Shown one piece after another: positions 1 to 7,758 of a stretch of DNA of 64,000 bases (the first letter of the stretch is position 1; every line of letters begins with the position of its first letter). The stretch is from Cupriavidus alkaliphilus (lineage in GTDB: Bacteria > Pseudomonadota > Gammaproteobacteria > Burkholderiales > Burkholderiaceae): the NCBI RefSeq assembly GCF_900094595.1, contig NZ_FMAD01000018.1:1-64000 (forward strand). The letters run 5' to 3'. Made by a program: the position numbers and the translations under genes. Below the pieces are notes generated by a model. The model made no database searches. It had not been told where the DNA came from and saw only the letters and a list, made by a program, of their open reading frames with translations.

Positions 1-275
1 GCGAGATCGTCGTGGTGCTGGTCCAGCAGTTCCTTGAACTTGAACAGGATGCGCGCGCGGCGCAGCGGCGGGGTGTCGGCCCACGCCGGGAAGGCAGCCT
101 TGGCGGCGGCGACGGCATCGGCCACGTCCTGCGCGGTGCCCAGCGCGACGCGCGCCGAGACTTCGCCGGTGGCGGGATTGAACACATCCGCCTGGCGCTG
201 GCCGCCGGCGCGGCGCACGGTGCCGCCGATGAAATGATGGACTTCGGCCAGTTGCCGGTTTTCTGCGATGCTCAC
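1..275 (-). CDS. mmsA: methylmalonate-semialdehyde dehydrogenase, N-terminal part (cut by window edge)
   Basis: The first 91 codons of a CoA-acylating aldehyde dehydrogenase; the rest lies off the left edge. The protein opens with residues reading VHHFIGGTV, then DVFNPATGEV and an AAFPAWADTPPLRRARIL segment, which is the standard N-terminus of MmsA-type enzymes. The family oxidises methylmalonate or malonate semialdehyde to propionyl- or acetyl-CoA in valine and beta-alanine breakdown. The start is a GTG, with AAGGAAA 9-10 bases upstream. It follows the omega-aminotransferase in the same direction with about 120 bp between them. That enzyme makes malonate semialdehyde, the substrate of this one, so the two probably form one catabolic operon. 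The catalytic Cys is outside the window. Confidence 0.88.
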   Translation of the reverse strand, partial: MSIAENRQLAEVHHFIGGTVRRAGGQRQADVFNPATGEVSARVALGTAQDVADAVAAAKAAFPAWADTPPLRRARILFKFKELLDQHHDDL

Positions 276-396
276 TTGGGGTTTCCTTCGATGGCCGCGG
301 CGCGCAACACGGCGCGCCCCGGTGTGCAATCAGGGAGGCCGGGCCCGCGGGCCCGGCGGCAATGGGATGCGGCGCGGGCCGCTTGCTCGATGTCCC

Positions 397-1728
397 TTAC
401 TTGATGTCCTGCAGCGCCTTCTTCACCGTATCGAACAGCTCGCCGATCTGCGCTTCCGAGATGATCAGCGGCGGCGAGAACGCCAGGATGTCGCCGGTGT
501 AGCGCACCAGCACGCCCAGCTCCAGGCACTTGAGGAAGGCCTCGTAGGCGCGCGCGCCCGGCTGGCCCGGACGCGATTCCAGCTCGATGCCGGCCACCAG
601 CCCGTAATTGCGGATGTCCTTCACGTGCGGCGCGCCGCGCACGCCGTGCGCCGCGGCTTCAAATACCGGCGCCAGTTCGGCGGCGCGGCCGAAGAGGTTC
701 TCGCGCTGGTACAGGTCGAGCGTGGCGATCGTCGCCGCCGCGGCAACCGGATGGCCCGAGTAGGTATAGCCGTGCAGCAGCTCGATCGTGCCCGGCGCGG
801 CCGAATTGACCACGGCGTCATGCACTTCGCGGCGCACGGCGACGGCGCCCATCGGCACCGCGGCGTTGTTGATCGCCTTGGCCATGGTGATCAGGTCCGG
901 CGTCACGTTGAAACGCTCGGCCGCGGTGGCCGCGCCAAGGCGGCCGAAGGCGGTGATGACCTCGTCGAAGATCAGCAGGATGCCGTGGCGGCTGGTGATC
1001 TCGCGCAGCTTTTCCAGGTAGCCGACCGGCGGCACCAGCACGCCGGCTGAGCCCGCCAGCGGCTCGACGATCACCGCGGCGACGTTGGCCGGGTCATGCA
1101 GCGCCAGGATGCGCTCGAGCTCGTCGGCCAGGTGCGCGCCCCATTGCGGCTGGCCCTTGGAGAAAGCGGCCTCGGCGAGGTTGAACGTGGCCGGCAGGTG
1201 GTCGGTGCCCGGCATCAGGTTGGCCGAGAAGGCCTTGCGGTTCGGGCCGATGCCGCCCACCGCCATGCCGCCGAAGCCGACGCCGTGGTAGCCGCGCTCG
1301 CGGCCGATAAAGCGCGTGCGCTGGCCTTCGCCGCGCGCGCGGTGGTAGGCCAGCGCGATCTTCAGCGCGGTGTCGACCGACTCCGAGCCCGAGTTGGTGA
1401 AGAAGATGCGGTCCAGCCCCTGCGGCATGATCGCCGCCACCTTGGTGGCGGCCTCGAACGACAACGGATGGCCCATCTGGAACGGCGGCGCATAGTCCAG
1501 CGTGGCCGCCTGGCGCGCCACCGCCTCGGCGATTTCCTTGCGGCAGTGGCCGGCCGCCACGCACCACAGGCCGGCGCAACCGTCCAGGATCTGGCGGCCA
1601 TCGTGGGTGGTGTAGTACATGCCGCTGGCCGACGCCAGCAGGCGCGGCGCCGCCTTGTACTGGCGGTTGGCGGTGAAGGGCATCCACAGCGCATCGAGAT
1701 CGGGAATCACGGTCTTGGCGGCGTCCAT
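397..1728 (-). CDS. bauA: beta-alanine--pyruvate (omega-amino acid) transaminase
   Basis: A 443-residue class III PLP aminotransferase, the usual length for omega-amino acid:pyruvate transaminases. It moves the amino group of beta-alanine (or related omega-amines) to pyruvate, giving malonate semialdehyde and alanine. Visible signs are LWMPFTANRQ near the N-terminus, the glycine-rich NSGSESVDTALK segment that binds the PLP phosphate, LIFDEVITAFGR with the PLP-ring Asp, and the Schiff-base Lys at residue 284 in the context MAKAINN. The start at 1728 was chosen because CAGGAGAA lies just upstream; the open frame continues further without family similarity. Downstream mmsA would use the product. 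The MocR gene divergent from it is the likely regulator. Confidence 0.9.
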   Translation of the reverse strand: MDAAKTVIPDLDALWMPFTANRQYKAAPRLLASASGMYYTTHDGRQILDGCAGLWCVAAGHCRKEIAEAVARQAATLDYAPPFQMGHPLSFEAATKVAAIMPQGLDRIFFTNSGSESVDTALKIALAYHRARGEGQRTRFIGRERGYHGVGFGGMAVGGIGPNRKAFSANLMPGTDHLPATFNLAEAAFSKGQPQWGAHLADELERILALHDPANVAAVIVEPLAGSAGVLVPPVGYLEKLREITSRHGILLIFDEVITAFGRLGAATAAERFNVTPDLITMAKAINNAAVPMGAVAVRREVHDAVVNSAAPGTIELLHGYTYSGHPVAAAATIATLDLYQRENLFGRAAELAPVFEAAAHGVRGAPHVKDIRNYGLVAGIELESRPGQPGARAYEAFLKCLELGVLVRYTGDILAFSPPLIISEAQIGELFDTVKKALQDIK

Positions 1729-1824
1729 ACGTTCTCCTGGGGGAATCGGGTCGGTGGGCGGCGCCGCGCTGGGGGCAGCGGCGGCGATGAAGGCCACTCT
1801 ACCGGCGGCGGCTGGCCGACAAAA

Positions 1825-2028
1825 TATACAGTCCGGACAACCGCGCCTTACCGTACAGTTTGACCACACCAAACCGTACAGGCAAGCGGCCCGTTGGTGT
1901 TGCTCCGGGGCGCTTGGCCGCGCCCCGCCCCCTGCCGCCGCAGGGCATGCCACGCTGCACTGCGGCAATTTTCGCGGGACGGGACGCCATCGGCCGCGAG
2001 CGTGCCGCCAGCCGCTAAACTGTACAGG
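1825..2028. promoter_or_regulatory. cluster of ACAG-containing operator-like motifs between aminotransferase and MocR genes
   Basis: The 320-bp divergent region carries four copies of a GTACAG-like word: ATACAG ending at 1831, GTACAG ending at 1858, GTACAG ending at 1881, and the perfect 8-bp palindrome CTGTACAG at 2020-2027. The second copy read on the minus strand and the fourth read on the plus strand share AAACTGTAC. Repeated words of this kind in front of a MocR gene are typical binding sites of the adjacent GntR/MocR regulator. The first three lie 100-150 bp upstream of the aminotransferase start and the fourth about 25 bp upstream of the regulator start, which suggests control of both, including autoregulation. 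This assignment is inference. Confidence 0.55.
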
Positions 2029-2050
2029 TCCACGCCCGTCCGAGTGCCCG

Positions 2051-3511
2051 ATGCTGACCCTGAACCTGACCCGCAGCCGCCGCGACGGCGACACCCTGAC
2101 CGAGCAGATCGTCGCCGGCATCGCCGCGCTGGTGGAGCAGCGCGCGCTGCGCGCCGGGGCGGCGCTGCCGTCGGTGCGGCGCTTCGCCCAGCACCACCAT
2201 GTCAGCACCTTCACCGTGGCCGAGGCCTACGGGCGGCTGACCGCGCTCGGCTACCTGGCCGCGCGGCCCGGCTCGGGCTACACCGTGGCGCACCGCCACG
2301 CCCCGGCCGGCAATGCGCGCGCGCCGCAATGGGAGGCGCCGGGACTGAACGCGGCCTGGCTGCTGCAGGACGTCTTTGCCGACCATTCGGTGCCGATCAA
2401 GGCCGGCGCCGGCTGGCTGCCGGGCGACTGGCTCAACGAGGAAGGCCTGCACCAGGCCATGCGCGCCTCGGCCCGCGTGCCGGCGGCGCAGCTGTCGGGC
2501 TACGGCCATCCGTACGGTTTTGCGCCGCTGCGCGAGCACATTGCCGCGGGCCTGGGCCAGTACGGCATCCCGCTGCAGGCGCAGCAGGTGGTGCTGACCC
2601 AGGGCGCGACGCAGGCGCTCGACCTGGTGGTGCGCACGCTGCTGCGCGCCGGCGATACCGTGCTGGTGGAATCGCCCTGCTACTGCAACCTGCTGCAGAT
2701 CCTGCGGCTGGCCGGGCTGCGCGTGGTCGGCGTGCCGCGCACGGCGGCGGGGCTGGACACCGACGCGCTCGAGGATGCGCTGCGTGCCCACGCCCCGCGC
2801 GCGCTGTTCATCAACACGGTGCTGCAGAACCCGACCGGCGCCAGCCTGACCAGCATGAACGCCTTCCGCGTGCTGCAGCTGGCCGAGCAGCACCGGCTGC
2901 TGGTGGTCGAGGACGATATCTACCGCGAGCTGGCCCCGGCCGGCTCGCCGATGCTGGCGGCCATGGACGGGCTGTCGCAGGTGGTCTATGTCAACGGCTT
3001 TTCCAAGACCATCACGCCGTCGCTGCGGGTCGGCTACCTGGCCGCCAGCCCGGACCTGGCCAAGGCCTTCGCGCGCACCAAGATGGCGGTCGGCCTGACC
3101 TCATCGGAGGTGACGGAGCGGCTGGTCTATTCGGTGCTGACCAGCGGCCACTACGGCCGCCATGTGGCGGCATTGTCCGAGCGGCTGCGCGCGCAGCAGG
3201 ACCGCGTCACGGAAAAGATGGAAGCGCACGGGCTCGAGGTGCTGCTGCGCCCGGAAGGAGGGATGTTCGCATGGGCGCGCCTGAACGAGGCGGTGCAGGC
3301 GCGCTGGCTGGCCAGCCGGCGCGGCGGCCCGCTGCTCGGCAACCGGCTTGCCACGATGGCGCTGGAGCATGGCATCTGGCTGGCGCCCGGATCGTATTTC
3401 GAGCCGGACGAAACCGACTCGCCCTGGATCCGCTTCAACGTGGCCACCGGCGATGCGCCGCAGTTGTGGCAGTTCTTTGACAGCCTGGCGCAGGCGCGGC
3501 AGGCGGCTTGA
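2051..3511 (+). CDS. MocR-type PLP-dependent transcriptional regulator (GntR family)
   Basis: A 486-residue regulator with an N-terminal winged helix of the GntR type (residues about 10-75, including LPSVRRFAQHHHVSTFTVAEA) joined to a fold-type I aminotransferase domain. The PLP-binding Lys is residue 319 in the context NGFSKTITPSLRVGY, so cofactor binding is probably retained. MocR proteins sense amino acids, amines or PLP and usually regulate the neighbouring aminotransferase. It is divergent from the beta-alanine transaminase and mmsA and is the obvious candidate to control them in response to beta-alanine or a related amine. The start at 2051 puts the helix-turn-helix at the usual distance from the N-terminus; upstream codons in the frame look non-coding. 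Confidence 0.85.
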   Translation: MLTLNLTRSRRDGDTLTEQIVAGIAALVEQRALRAGAALPSVRRFAQHHHVSTFTVAEAYGRLTALGYLAARPGSGYTVAHRHAPAGNARAPQWEAPGLNAAWLLQDVFADHSVPIKAGAGWLPGDWLNEEGLHQAMRASARVPAAQLSGYGHPYGFAPLREHIAAGLGQYGIPLQAQQVVLTQGATQALDLVVRTLLRAGDTVLVESPCYCNLLQILRLAGLRVVGVPRTAAGLDTDALEDALRAHAPRALFINTVLQNPTGASLTSMNAFRVLQLAEQHRLLVVEDDIYRELAPAGSPMLAAMDGLSQVVYVNGFSKTITPSLRVGYLAASPDLAKAFARTKMAVGLTSSEVTERLVYSVLTSGHYGRHVAALSERLRAQQDRVTEKMEAHGLEVLLRPEGGMFAWARLNEAVQARWLASRRGGPLLGNRLATMALEHGIWLAPGSYFEPDETDSPWIRFNVATGDAPQLWQFFDSLAQARQAA

Positions 3512-3538
3512 GGCAGAGGGAGGCGGCCTGGCCGGCGC

Positions 3539-3628
3539 TCAGCTCCAGAGACGCTCGACCAGCCAGCCCGCGGTGGCGCAAACGCCTACCCAGGCGGCAA
3601 GACAGGTGGCAATAAAGCGATAGCTCAT
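3539..3628 (-). CDS. possible 29-residue single-helix membrane microprotein
   Basis: A 29-codon frame begins MSYRFIATCLAAWVG and ends LVERLWS. It has one hydrophobic helix flanked by charged residues, the shape of small inner-membrane proteins. There is no strong Shine-Dalgarno sequence in front of the ATG (ACCGAG only), and the frame continues upstream to an ATG at 3760 through sequence that does not look protein-like. It sits in an otherwise empty 411-bp gap between the MocR gene and dmeF, downstream of an imperfect inverted repeat on the same strand. I do not recognise a family, and this may be a chance frame. Confidence 0.25.
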   Translation of the reverse strand: MSYRFIATCLAAWVGVCATAGWLVERLWS

Positions 3629-3667
3629 CTCGGTACGGTCAACAAAGATATGACGGGGACGTGAATT

Positions 3668-3711
3668 TTTCGCTGCATCATACATCCATTCACGAATGTA
3701 TGTAAGCGAAA
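3668..3711. repeat. imperfect inverted repeat (operator- or hairpin-like) upstream of dmeF
   Basis: Inner arms 3681-3691 (TACATCCATTC) and 3694-3704 (GAATGTATGTA) pair with one mismatch around a 2-base centre. Outer arms TTTCGCT (3668-3674) and AGCGAAA (3705-3711) also pair, with six unpaired bases on the left side. The segment is AT-rich against a very GC-rich background. It could be a binding site for a dimeric regulator or the stem of an RNA hairpin on the minus strand. The rest of the gap 3512-3922 holds only the possible microprotein and the dmeF leader. Confidence 0.5.
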
Positions 3712-3922
3712 GAAAAGATTCCTTACGACTCTCGCGGCAATCTTGTTGTGTATAAGGCACACACTCGCAATACCTGCGCGCCCGTTCCTGACCGCACCCA
3801 AACCCGCCCCTGATGGCGTCGGGGATGCCGCGGCACGCGCACGGGTCTCTGCTACCCTTGGGCCTGCCCGGCTCCGTGCCCGACGATTCACCAAGTCTTC
3901 AAGCGCAACGCACGTATTTCCC

Positions 3923-4888
3923 ATGCACACCCAAGACCTTTCCGCCTGGACCCACAGCCACGCCTTCGACGCCGGCAACCGCGCCGCCGAGCGCGGCACG
4001 CGCCTGGTCATGGTGATCACCGCCATCACCATGGTGGCCGAGATCGCCGCCGGGCTCTGGTTCAACTCGATGGCACTGCTGGCCGATGGCTGGCACATGA
4101 GCTCGCACGCGCTGGCGATCGGCCTGTCCGCCTTCGCCTATGCCGCCGCGCGGCGCTACGCCGGCGACTGGCGCTTTGCCTTCGGCACCTGGAAGATCGA
4201 AGTGCTGGCGGGCTTTGCCAGCGCGGTGTTCCTGCTGGGCATTGCCGCGCTGATGGCGGCGGGATCGGTCGAGCGGCTGTTCACGCCGCAGGCCATCCAC
4301 TATCGCGAGGCGATGGGCGTGACCGCGCTGGGGCTGCTGGTCAACCTCGGCTGCGCGCTGATCCTGGGCGGCCATGCGCATGGCCACGACCACGGCCATG
4401 ACCATGGTCACCATCACGGCCACGACCACGGCCACCACCACCATGACCTCAACCTGCGCGCCGCCTATGTGCACGTGCTGGCCGATGCCGCCACCTCAGT
4501 GCTGGCGATCGTCGCGCTCGCCGGTGGCTGGTGGCTGGGCTGGAACTGGCTGGACCCGGTAATGGGACTGGTGGGCGCGGTGCTGGTCGGCCGCTGGGCC
4601 ATCGGCCTGCTGCGCCAGAGCGGTACGGTGCTGCTGGACCGCGAGATGGACCATCCGGTGGTCGACGAGGTGCGCGAGGTGCTGGCCGGGCTGGATCACG
4701 GCGACGAAAGCACCCGCGTGTCCGACCTGCATGTGTGGCGCGTGGGCCGGCAGCACTTTGCCTGCATCGTCTGCCTGGTTACGCATGATGCCGCACTGAC
4801 GCCGCAGCGCGTGCGCGAGGCGCTGTCGGTGCACGAGGAACTGGTGCACGTGACGGTGGAGATCAGCCGCTGCGACGGCGATCACTGA
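3923..4888 (+). CDS. dmeF: cation diffusion facilitator metal exporter, DmeF type
   Basis: A 321-residue inner-membrane metal/proton antiporter of the CDF family. The N-terminus MHTQDLSAWTHSHAF is characteristic of DmeF, the Co/Ni/Zn exporter described in Cupriavidus metallidurans. Six membrane helices are visible. The metal-site pattern includes LLADGWHMSSHALAI in helix 2 and HVLADAATSVLAI in helix 5 (HxxxD). A strongly histidine-rich loop at about residues 150-174 (repeats of HGHDHG) lies between helices 4 and 5, and a cytoplasmic ferredoxin-like domain follows. The start is the ATG giving the conserved MHTQDLS end; upstream codons in the frame look non-coding. It ends 60 bp from, and faces, an arsenical/toxin acetyltransferase-like gene. 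Confidence 0.88.
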   Translation: MHTQDLSAWTHSHAFDAGNRAAERGTRLVMVITAITMVAEIAAGLWFNSMALLADGWHMSSHALAIGLSAFAYAAARRYAGDWRFAFGTWKIEVLAGFASAVFLLGIAALMAAGSVERLFTPQAIHYREAMGVTALGLLVNLGCALILGGHAHGHDHGHDHGHHHGHDHGHHHHDLNLRAAYVHVLADAATSVLAIVALAGGWWLGWNWLDPVMGLVGAVLVGRWAIGLLRQSGTVLLDREMDHPVVDEVREVLAGLDHGDESTRVSDLHVWRVGRQHFACIVCLVTHDAALTPQRVREALSVHEELVHVTVEISRCDGDH

Positions 4889-4948
4889 GACGACCACTGG
4901 GACGACCACCGAGGCGAGCGCAGCGGCCCGCCATCGGCTTGCGCGCGA

Positions 4949-5392
4949 TCAGCTCAGCTCGCACCACATGCATAGCGGCGGCGTCTCCGCGGCGCGGTGG
5001 AATTCGCTCGATGCCATGACCTCGGGCGGCAGCTTCGCCGCCGGCACCAGCGTAAAGCCATAGCGCGCGAAGTAGCTGGGACAGCTGGAGGCCAGCAGCA
5101 CCGCCCGTTGCGCGCCGTTGGCGCGGGCACGCATCAGCGCGGCACGCACCACGTGGGTGGCTACGCCCTGGTCGCGGTGTTCGGGCAGCACGGCCACGGA
5201 ACGGATCACCACGGTGTCGCCGCAGCGCTCGCCGGCGGCGCAGCCGATGATCTGCGCGCCCAGGATGGCAACGTGGAAATGCTCGAGCAGGCGCGGCACG
5301 CCGTCCACCGACAGCCCGCACCGTTCCAGCACCTCTCCCACGGCGGGAGCGTCCGTCGGCACGGCCACGCGGATGCGCAGGTCTTTCATCAT
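4949..5392 (-). CDS. GNAT acetyltransferase, ArsN2-like
   Basis: A 147-residue single-domain N-acetyltransferase. The acetyl-CoA loop appears as SVAVLPEHRDQGVATHVV (Q/RxxGxxA type), followed by a VLLASSCPSYFARYGF segment. The order GCAAGE...VIRSVAVLPEHRDQG...YFARYGF...PPEVMASSEF resembles proteins annotated ArsN2, an arsenic-operon acetyltransferase, and more distantly the ArgA GNAT domain. No arsenic genes are adjacent, so the true substrate is open. Start: two ATG codons in tandem at 5392 and 5389, with GAGG about 8 bases upstream. It converges on dmeF, another metal-stress gene, which may be coincidence. Confidence 0.65.
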   Translation of the reverse strand: MMKDLRIRVAVPTDAPAVGEVLERCGLSVDGVPRLLEHFHVAILGAQIIGCAAGERCGDTVVIRSVAVLPEHRDQGVATHVVRAALMRARANGAQRAVLLASSCPSYFARYGFTLVPAAKLPPEVMASSEFHRAAETPPLCMWCELS

Positions 5393-5708
5393 CTGGAGCC
5401 TCTGATTGTCACACTGCCTCGCGAAGGGAAACGCCATGGAAGCCCGTACATGGCGGTGCCGCCAACTGGCGGCACGGGTTGCATGCAGGCCGGCGGGCCT
5501 GTCGGGCAACATTACCTGATTCGCTGCTGTTGATCCATTGGGGATAAACGGGTGTCCGGAACCGATGCGGCATACCGGTCAGGGCGCGCGCGGCACAGCA
5601 CGCCGCAGTCATGGCGCACGTCGATGACAGGCGCGTAACAAAAGGAAAGCGGAGAGCTCGCGCGCGAAGGCGCAGGCGCGCCGGGCGCAATGCGCCCGAG
5701 CAGGAAGA
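5393..5708. other. gene-free gap between the acetyltransferase and tRNA-Cys, with two short hairpins
   Basis: No convincing coding frame is present in these 316 bases. A perfect 8-bp inverted repeat with a 4-base loop lies at 5456-5475 (GTGCCGCC / GGCGGCAC). A second one, at 5682-5698 (CGGGCGCA / TGCGCCCG), lies 11 bases past the 3' end of the tRNA on the minus strand and may help end its transcript, although no T-run follows directly. The upstream control region of the acetyltransferase must also lie here. Confidence 0.5.
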
Positions 5709-5783
5709 TGGAGGCGGGGATCCGGAATCGAACCGTCGTACACGGCTTTGCAGGCCGTTGCATAACCACTCTGCCACCCCGCC
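5709..5783 (-). tRNA. tRNA-Cys (anticodon GCA)
   Basis: Read on the minus strand, the gene starts with GGCGGGG (5783-5777), pairing with CCCCGCC (5719-5713), followed by discriminator T and an encoded CCA end (5711-5709). The anticodon stem ACGGC/GCCGT encloses a CTGCAAA loop with anticodon GCA. The T-arm contains GGTTCGATTCC. The length of 75 nt including CCA is normal for tRNA-Cys. It is transcribed alone, with bfr behind it in the same direction. Confidence 0.97.
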
Positions 5784-5824
5784 GCTGACATCGCGCCGGA
5801 ACGGCGCGACGTGCTGCGGGCCGC

Positions 5825-5853
5825 AGTGTAGCGGGAAATGGAAATCTTTGCAG
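5825..5853 (-). promoter_or_regulatory. candidate sigma-70 promoter of tRNA-Cys
   Basis: On the minus strand CTGCAA (5853-5848) and TACACT (5830-5825) are separated by 17 bases and lie about 40 bases upstream of the mature tRNA 5' end. The hexamers match the consensus moderately, so the call rests mainly on spacing and position. Confidence 0.4.
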
Positions 5854-5874
5854 GAGACCGCGCGGTGCGCCGGC

Positions 5875-6354
5875 TCAGCCCTCGATCTCGCCCATGGCGG
5901 ACTGGATGTAGTTCTGCAAGCCGACCTTGCGCACCAGCTCCAGCTGCGCTTCGAGCCAGTCGATATGTTCCTCGGTGTCCTCGAGGATATCGACCACCAG
6001 CTGGCGCGAGACATAATCGCCGACCGACTCGAAATACTTGATCGCGTCCTTGCAGCTGGCCTGCGACACCTGCTCCAGCTTCAGGTCGCAGCCGAGCATC
6101 TCTTCGGTGTTCTCGCCGACCAGCAGCTTGTCGAGGTCCTGCAGGTTGGGCAAGCCGTCGAGCAGCAGGATGCGCTCGATCAGCTTGTCGGCGTGCTTCA
6201 TTTCCTCGATCGATTCCTCGTACTCATGCTTGCCCAGCGCGCGCAGCCCCCAGTGCCGGTACATGCGGGCATGCAGGAAGTACTGGTTGATGGCGGTCAG
6301 CTCATGCCGCAGCTGTGCGTTCAGCAACTGGATTACCTTCTTGTCGGTCTTCAT
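5875..6354 (-). CDS. bfr: bacterioferritin
   Basis: A 159-residue bacterioferritin, full length for the family, forming a 24-subunit iron-storage shell. Ferroxidase ligands are in the usual places (E18, E51, H54), and the haem ligand Met is residue 52 in IEEMKHADKLIERIL, so this is a haem-binding Bfr and not a plain ferritin. A second metal-site segment is EDTEEHIDWLE. The start at 6354 is preceded by a purine-rich GGGGGAA. It lies upstream of tRNA-Cys in the same direction; no bacterioferritin-associated ferredoxin gene is adjacent. Confidence 0.95.
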   Translation of the reverse strand: MKTDKKVIQLLNAQLRHELTAINQYFLHARMYRHWGLRALGKHEYEESIEEMKHADKLIERILLLDGLPNLQDLDKLLVGENTEEMLGCDLKLEQVSQASCKDAIKYFESVGDYVSRQLVVDILEDTEEHIDWLEAQLELVRKVGLQNYIQSAMGEIEG

Positions 6355-6597
6355 GGCATTCCCCCAATGCCCCCTGCAACGGGGACACACGATGTCGCGA
6401 TGGCACGACCACAGCAACGCCACGGCGAATCAGCCGCCGTGACTTCATGGTAGTCCCGCACAAGCGGACATCAAGCAATGCGGGCCCGCGCAGCGGCGTT
6501 CTTGCCGCACGGATTCTTTATTTTCCCGCCTGCTTGCGGATGCGAATGCCAATGGTTTTTATTCGGTTTTCATAAGCGCCCTGCACGACATCGTCAC

Positions 6598-6637
6598 AAA
6601 AAAAAGCGGGCGCCGCGGTGTTTGCCGCGGCGCCCGC
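6598..6637 (-). terminator. rho-independent terminator of the Bug protein gene
   Basis: A perfect 13-bp inverted repeat (6606-6618 with 6625-6637, GC-rich, 6-base loop) is followed on the minus strand by eight T residues (6605-6598). It starts about 25 bases past the stop codon of the solute-binding protein gene. The bases between it and bfr (6355-6597) show no gene. Confidence 0.88.
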
Positions 6638-6661
6638 CATGGGCGTTGCCATCGTTGAATT

Positions 6662-7654
6662 TCAGTCCAGCTTCGCGCCCGAATCCGCCACCAGCGTCTT
6701 CAGCACCGGCCAGTCGCGCGCATAGAGCGCCTGCGCCTCGGCCGGCGAGCTGCCGACGGTGCGCAGCCCCAGCGTGACCATGCGCTCCTGCATCTCGGGA
6801 GTCTGCAGGATGGCGCGCACCTCGCTCTCGAGCCGGGCCAGGATCGGTGCCGGCACGCCTACCGGCGCCACCAGGCCGATCCAGCCGACGGTCTTGAAGG
6901 CGCTGTCCTGCATGCCGGCCTCGGCGAAGGTGGGCATGTCGGGTAGCGCGCTGCTGCGCTGCGTGCCGGTCACCGCCAGCGCCTTGAGCTTGCCGCTCTG
7001 GATGTAGGGCTTGGCGGTGAGGATGCTGGCGAAGCCAAACTGCACCTGCCCGCCGAGCAGGTCCTGCAGCATCGGCGCCTCGCCCTTGTAGGGCACGTGC
7101 GTGGCCTCGCCGTGCACCAGCTTGCTGTAGTAGGCGCCGCTCAGGTGCGACAGCGAGCCCACGCCCCACGAGGCATAGCTCAGCTTGCCCGGCCGGCTGC
7201 GCGCGTATTCGCCCAGCTCGCGCACGGTGCGCGCCGGCACCGAGGGGTGGGTCACCAGCACCAGTTGCGCATCGGCCAGCACGCTGATCATGCTCAGGTC
7301 CTTGCGCGGATCGTAGGGCAGTTTCTGGAACAGGAACTGGTTGGTCAGCACTGACTGCGTCAGCGTCATCAGCAGCGTGTAGCCATCGGGCGTGGCCTTG
7401 GCCACGGCGTCGGTGCCGATGATGCCGGAAGCGCCGGCCTTGTTGTCGACGACCACCGGCTGCCCCAGCCGCTTGCTCAGCTTTTCGCCCATGGCGCGGG
7501 CAATGGTGTCGGTACCGCCGCCGGCCACATAGGGCACGACGATGCGGATCGGCTTGGCGGGATAGGCCTGGGCCGCGGCCGGCAGGGCCACGCCGAGCGA
7601 AAGCCCGGCGACCAGGCCGCCAGTGGCCAGCGTCAGCCATGCGCGTCGGTTCAT
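6662..7654 (-). CDS. Bug-family tripartite tricarboxylate transporter substrate-binding protein
   Basis: A 330-residue periplasmic solute-binding protein of the TctC/Bug family, which is greatly expanded in Cupriavidus and Bordetella. A signal peptide is clear (MNRR, a hydrophobic stretch, then LPAAAQAYPAKP with AxA-type cleavage near residue 29). The mature part has the family marks IRIVVPYVAGGGTD, VVVDNKAGASGIIG and HVPYKGEAPMLQDLLGGQV. Such proteins bind carboxylates or aromatic acids; some work with TctAB membrane proteins and many are orphans, as here. The ligand cannot be deduced. The LysR gene 104 bp away and divergent is the likely regulator. Confidence 0.9.
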   Translation of the reverse strand: MNRRAWLTLATGGLVAGLSLGVALPAAAQAYPAKPIRIVVPYVAGGGTDTIARAMGEKLSKRLGQPVVVDNKAGASGIIGTDAVAKATPDGYTLLMTLTQSVLTNQFLFQKLPYDPRKDLSMISVLADAQLVLVTHPSVPARTVRELGEYARSRPGKLSYASWGVGSLSHLSGAYYSKLVHGEATHVPYKGEAPMLQDLLGGQVQFGFASILTAKPYIQSGKLKALAVTGTQRSSALPDMPTFAEAGMQDSAFKTVGWIGLVAPVGVPAPILARLESEVRAILQTPEMQERMVTLGLRTVGSSPAEAQALYARDWPVLKTLVADSGAKLD

Positions 7655-7758
7655 GTTGTCTCCAGATCGGTTTTGATTTTGGAGAACAACCTTAGTGGGC
7701 TTGAGAACTTACGTCCAATGCAATATTTTTCAGTTTTTGATGCGTTAATGGTTAATTC

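Noticed and set aside
1729-2214. N-terminal extension of the aminotransferase frame
   Set aside because: The frame is open but reads through the divergent promoter and operator region, and the strong ribosome site is in front of 1728.
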